Origin: an uncultured Collinsella sp.
GTDB taxonomy: Bacteria > Actinomycetota > Coriobacteriia > Coriobacteriales > Coriobacteriaceae
DNA length: 5,188 nt
Direction of reading: 5' to 3'
Assembly: GCA_900555355.1 (NCBI GenBank)
Contig: USKV01000123.1
Span: forward strand, 1 to 5,188
In this document: piece after piece, positions 4,994-5,188 of the stretch
How positions within the stretch are numbered: the first letter of the stretch is position 1
How the letters are laid out: each line of letters starts with the position of its first letter
Program-made: the position numbers and the translations under genes
The notes under the pieces: generated by a model
Database searches by the model: none
What the model saw: the letters and a program-made list of their open reading frames with translations, nothing else
Told to the model about the DNA's origin: nothing

Positions 4994-5188
4994 CGCGAGC
5001 GCCCCTTCCTTCGGCGAAAGCATCGCACGCAAGCGCCGCGGCAACACCGACGAGCACGCTTGCCGGCACGGCGATATTCGTCCACCCCAAGAACTTGCAT
5101 ATGGCGACAGACACCGCAGCCATAACGGCAGCCACGACATTGCCGCGCGACAGTCGCTGCGAAGAGAGCAGGCAGATAAAGAGCGAGG
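4983..5188 (-). CDS. azlC: AzlC-family branched-chain amino acid permease, C-terminal part (partial)
   Basis: A minus-strand frame open from the right window edge ends with TAA at 4985-4983 and gives the last 67 residues of a membrane protein. It starts SLFICLLSSQRLSRGNVVAA and continues through a hydrophobic segment (VMAAVSVAICKFLG) and a second one, NIAVPASVLVGVAAALAC, before a short charged tail DAFAEGRGARDAR. This is the shape of the AzlC C-terminus, where two helices precede a short cytoplasmic tail. The identification leans strongly on the overlapping azlD behind it, because AzlC and AzlD are nearly always adjacent in this order. The start codon and most of the gene lie outside the window. 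Confidence 0.8.
   Translation of the reverse strand, partial: SLFICLLSSQRLSRGNVVAAVMAAVSVAICKFLGWTNIAVPASVLVGVAAALACDAFAEGRGARDAR
5004..5013 (-). promoter_or_regulatory. Ribosome binding site of azlD inside the azlC coding sequence
   Basis: The minus strand carries GAAGGAAGGGG ending eight to nine bases before ATG at 4993. It lies within the last codons of azlC and supports the short, family-length start of azlD. Confidence 0.6.

Noticed and set aside
1..5188. CRISPR array, insertion sequence ends or large repeats
   Set aside because: No regularly spaced repeats, no transposase-like frame and no long terminal inverted repeats were seen anywhere in the window.

Overview
The window looks like a piece of a GC-rich, low-complexity-free bacterial genome, most plausibly a gut Coriobacteriia (Collinsella-like) member of the Actinomycetota. 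This rests on the gene mix, strong GGAAGG-type ribosome binding sites, C/G-biased third codon positions and tight terminator-bounded gene packing. It is an inference from style; the window has no rRNA or other marker to settle it.

Layout. (1) Positions 1-829 hold the start of a leftward operon: a 206-residue protein of unknown family with a possible ribbon-helix-helix (RHH) segment, followed by a translationally coupled gene that runs off the left edge. It is read from a promoter whose -35/-10 spacer is filled by an 18-bp palindrome, with a near-identical palindrome just past the start of transcription. This is the clearest regulatory circuit in the window and resembles an autoregulated plasmid or mobile-element operon. 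(2) Positions 830-1037 are an AT-richer gap. It contains a possible rightward promoter, a structured RNA leader or mini-ORF, and a strong intrinsic terminator placed directly before the next gene. (3) Positions 1038-1973 encode an EamA/DMT-family exporter on the plus strand. It converges on (4) a membrane-bound GGDEF diguanylate cyclase on the minus strand (2164-3306), and the two share a bidirectional terminator. (5) Upstream of the cyclase on the same strand lies a KdgT-family 2-keto-3-deoxygluconate permease (3497-4519). (6) Further upstream are azlD (4670-4993) and the 3' end of azlC (4983 to the right edge), a branched-chain amino acid exporter pair with overlapping ends.

Functionally the right-hand 4 kb is ordinary chromosome: three transport systems and a c-di-GMP enzyme, each apparently its own transcription unit. 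The left 830 bases read as accessory DNA. I found no complete novel system. The parts most worth checking are the twin-operator operon at the left edge and the attenuator-like leader before the EamA gene.
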